Shown piece after piece: positions 62,974-64,000 of a stretch of 64,000 nt of DNA; position 1 is the first letter of the stretch, and each line of letters begins with the position of its first letter. The position numbers and the translations under genes were made by a program. The stretch covers positions 248,001 to 312,000 of the forward strand of contig JAHHHJ010000003.1 of assembly GCA_019359445.1 (NCBI GenBank), read 5' to 3'. Below the pieces are notes generated by a model that was not told where the DNA came from, did not search any database, and saw only the letters and a list, made by a program, of their open reading frames with translations. The stretch comes from Kastovskya adunca ATA6-11-RM4. Its GTDB lineage: Bacteria; Cyanobacteriota; Cyanobacteriia; Cyanobacteriales; Coleofasciculaceae.

Positions 62974-63720
62974 ATGAATACCCAAGAAATTCCTAGAGAA
63001 CACGTCCACGTTCCTAATGGCAACTTACAAATTGCGGCTTATCTGGCTCAACCCGTTGGTGAAGGCTCATTTCCTGCCGTTGTTGTAGTTCAGGAAATCT
63101 TTGGAGTCAACGCCCATATCCGGGATGTAACCGAACGCATTGCCAAAGAAGGGTATGTAGCGATCGCTCCTGCCATTTACCAACGACAAGCTCCCGGTTT
63201 TGAAACGGGTTACACCGCCGAAGACATCAAGATTGGCAGGGAGTACAAGAATCAAACCCAAGCCTCAGAACTCCTGAGCGATATACAAGCGACGATTAAC
63301 TACCTCAAAAGCCTTCCCTCGGTCAAAAAAGACCGAGTAGGATGTATTGGTTTTTGCTTTGGCGGTCACGTTGCCTATCTGGCGGCGACGCTTGCGGAAA
63401 TTACGGCGACAGCGTCGTTCTACGGCGCAGGAATTGCCACAATGACTCCCGGTGGTGGTGAGCCTACGATCGCCCGGACTTCAGACATTGCAGGCACCCT
63501 CTACGCCTTCTTTGGTATGGAAGATGCCAGCATCCCCGCCGCACAAGTTGACGCAATTGAGCAGGAGTTAAACAAGTACAATATCGATTCCCAGGTCTTT
63601 CGCTACGAAGGAGCGGCTCATGGGTTCTTCTGCGACCAGCGTGATAGTTACAATAAAGGCGCAGCCGCTCAAGCCTGGGAGGAGGTCAAGCAGCTATTTG
63701 AACAGAAGCTAAAGGCTTAG
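62974..63720 (+). CDS. Dienelactone hydrolase family protein
   Basis: This protein of about 248 residues has an alpha/beta fold with the catalytic Cys in VGCIGFCFGGHVAYLA, the Asp in FFGMEDASIP and the His in EGAAHGFFCD. The family hydrolyses dienelactones or other esters; the cyanobacterial substrate is unknown. I use the ATG at 62974; an upstream GTG at 62947 would add nine residues. Divergent from plmA. Confidence 0.9.
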   Translation: MNTQEIPREHVHVPNGNLQIAAYLAQPVGEGSFPAVVVVQEIFGVNAHIRDVTERIAKEGYVAIAPAIYQRQAPGFETGYTAEDIKIGREYKNQTQASELLSDIQATINYLKSLPSVKKDRVGCIGFCFGGHVAYLAATLAEITATASFYGAGIATMTPGGGEPTIARTSDIAGTLYAFFGMEDASIPAAQVDAIEQELNKYNIDSQVFRYEGAAHGFFCDQRDSYNKGAAAQAWEEVKQLFEQKLKA

Positions 63721-63959
63721 TGTGGGATTAGCGGTTGCAGGCTGGTGAAGAGGGAGACTGGGAAAGATATTCATCTTTGAGAGAGAGTCTTTAAGCCATA
63801 AACAACAAACCCTCACCAACTAGTGACTGAATGACTAATCTCAACCGACAATGGAAAACTAACTAATCCTAACGCTGACGGATCATCGAACCGCTCTGGT
63901 AATCGCCATCAAGGCGGTTTCACACTAGCAATCCCTTATTTTTTCACGATCGCATTGTT

Positions 63960-64000
63960 ATGAATTCTGAATCAACCCGTTCTCAACCAGCGCAGACCTC
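63960..64000 (+). CDS. Start of a gene cut by the window end
   Basis: An ATG at 63960 opens a frame (MNSESTRSQPAQT) to the end of the window. Only 13 codons are visible, with no strong ribosome site. It may be the beginning of a real gene, but nothing more can be said. Confidence 0.25.
   Translation, partial: MNSESTRSQPAQT

Noticed and set aside
1-64000. tRNA or rRNA genes
   Set aside because: All larger gaps were read on both strands and no cloverleaf or rRNA signature was recognised by eye. A tRNA search program would be decisive.

Overview
The window is chromosomal DNA from a cyanobacterium. The octamer GCGATCGC (HIP1) recurs throughout, inside genes and between them. The gene content is cyanobacterial: a Ycf51/DUF2518 protein, a PlmA-type GntR regulator, a Mo-nitrogenase C-terminal-domain protein, two PEP-CTERM proteins, and the blocks tig-clpP-clpX and asd-dapA-rnj. 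Tandem and dispersed short repeats, Uma2 and TnpB genes suggest a larger-genome, probably filamentous species. The species cannot be fixed from the sequence alone.

Layout. 0.1-8.4 kb: metabolic and membrane genes (LPLAT-like acyltransferase, GNAT, MAPEG, PLP aminotransferase, glycerol-dehydrogenase-type oxidoreductase, Ycf51, metallophosphoesterase with an alpha/beta-hydrolase-like partner, Yip1-type protein). 8.4-17.7 kb: a compact defence island on the minus strand. In transcription order it holds a Cas4/RecB-like nuclease, a half-length HsdS, HsdM, HsdS, a VapB-like antitoxin, a frameshifted VapC toxin, a truncated Uma2 gene, HsdR and a YgjP-type metallopeptidase. 18-28.7 kb: envelope and transport genes (DUF2254, MscS, DUF389, solo CheB, AI-2E-type permease, serine hydrolase, and an HtrA protease broken by one frameshift). 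29-31.6 kb: an exported protein, a lipoprotein and a GAF protein.

31.7-37.4 kb is the most coherent system: a guanidine-degradation operon. A guanidine-I (ykkC) riboswitch with an overlapping terminator lies upstream of a Ni-dependent guanidine hydrolase of the GdmH (Sll1077) type, its HypA- and HypB-like nickel chaperones, and a nitrate/taurine-type ABC importer. The riboswitch senses guanidine, the importer presumably takes it up, the chaperones load Ni and the enzyme releases urea and ammonia.

37.7-47.8 kb: SDR, CvfC-like HEAT protein, HisG next to a MITE-like element, an OmpR-type regulator, a CsbD-like exported protein, a TnpB element, MltA, a TIR-like/deoxyribosyltransferase-like protein and a Mo-nitrogenase C-domain protein. 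48.4-57.7 kb: core rnj, dapA, asd, divergent from tig, clpP, clpX and an alpha/beta hydrolase. 57.8-64 kb: a divergent PEP-CTERM pair (phytase-like esterase and EEP-family nuclease/phosphatase), nitroreductase, PlmA-like regulator and dienelactone hydrolase.

Three genes look damaged (vapC-like, Uma2, htrA-like). A composite short tandem repeat occurs in full directly 3' of two gene stops, and its T/A-rich part alone abuts a third. No rRNA, tRNA or CRISPR array was recognised.
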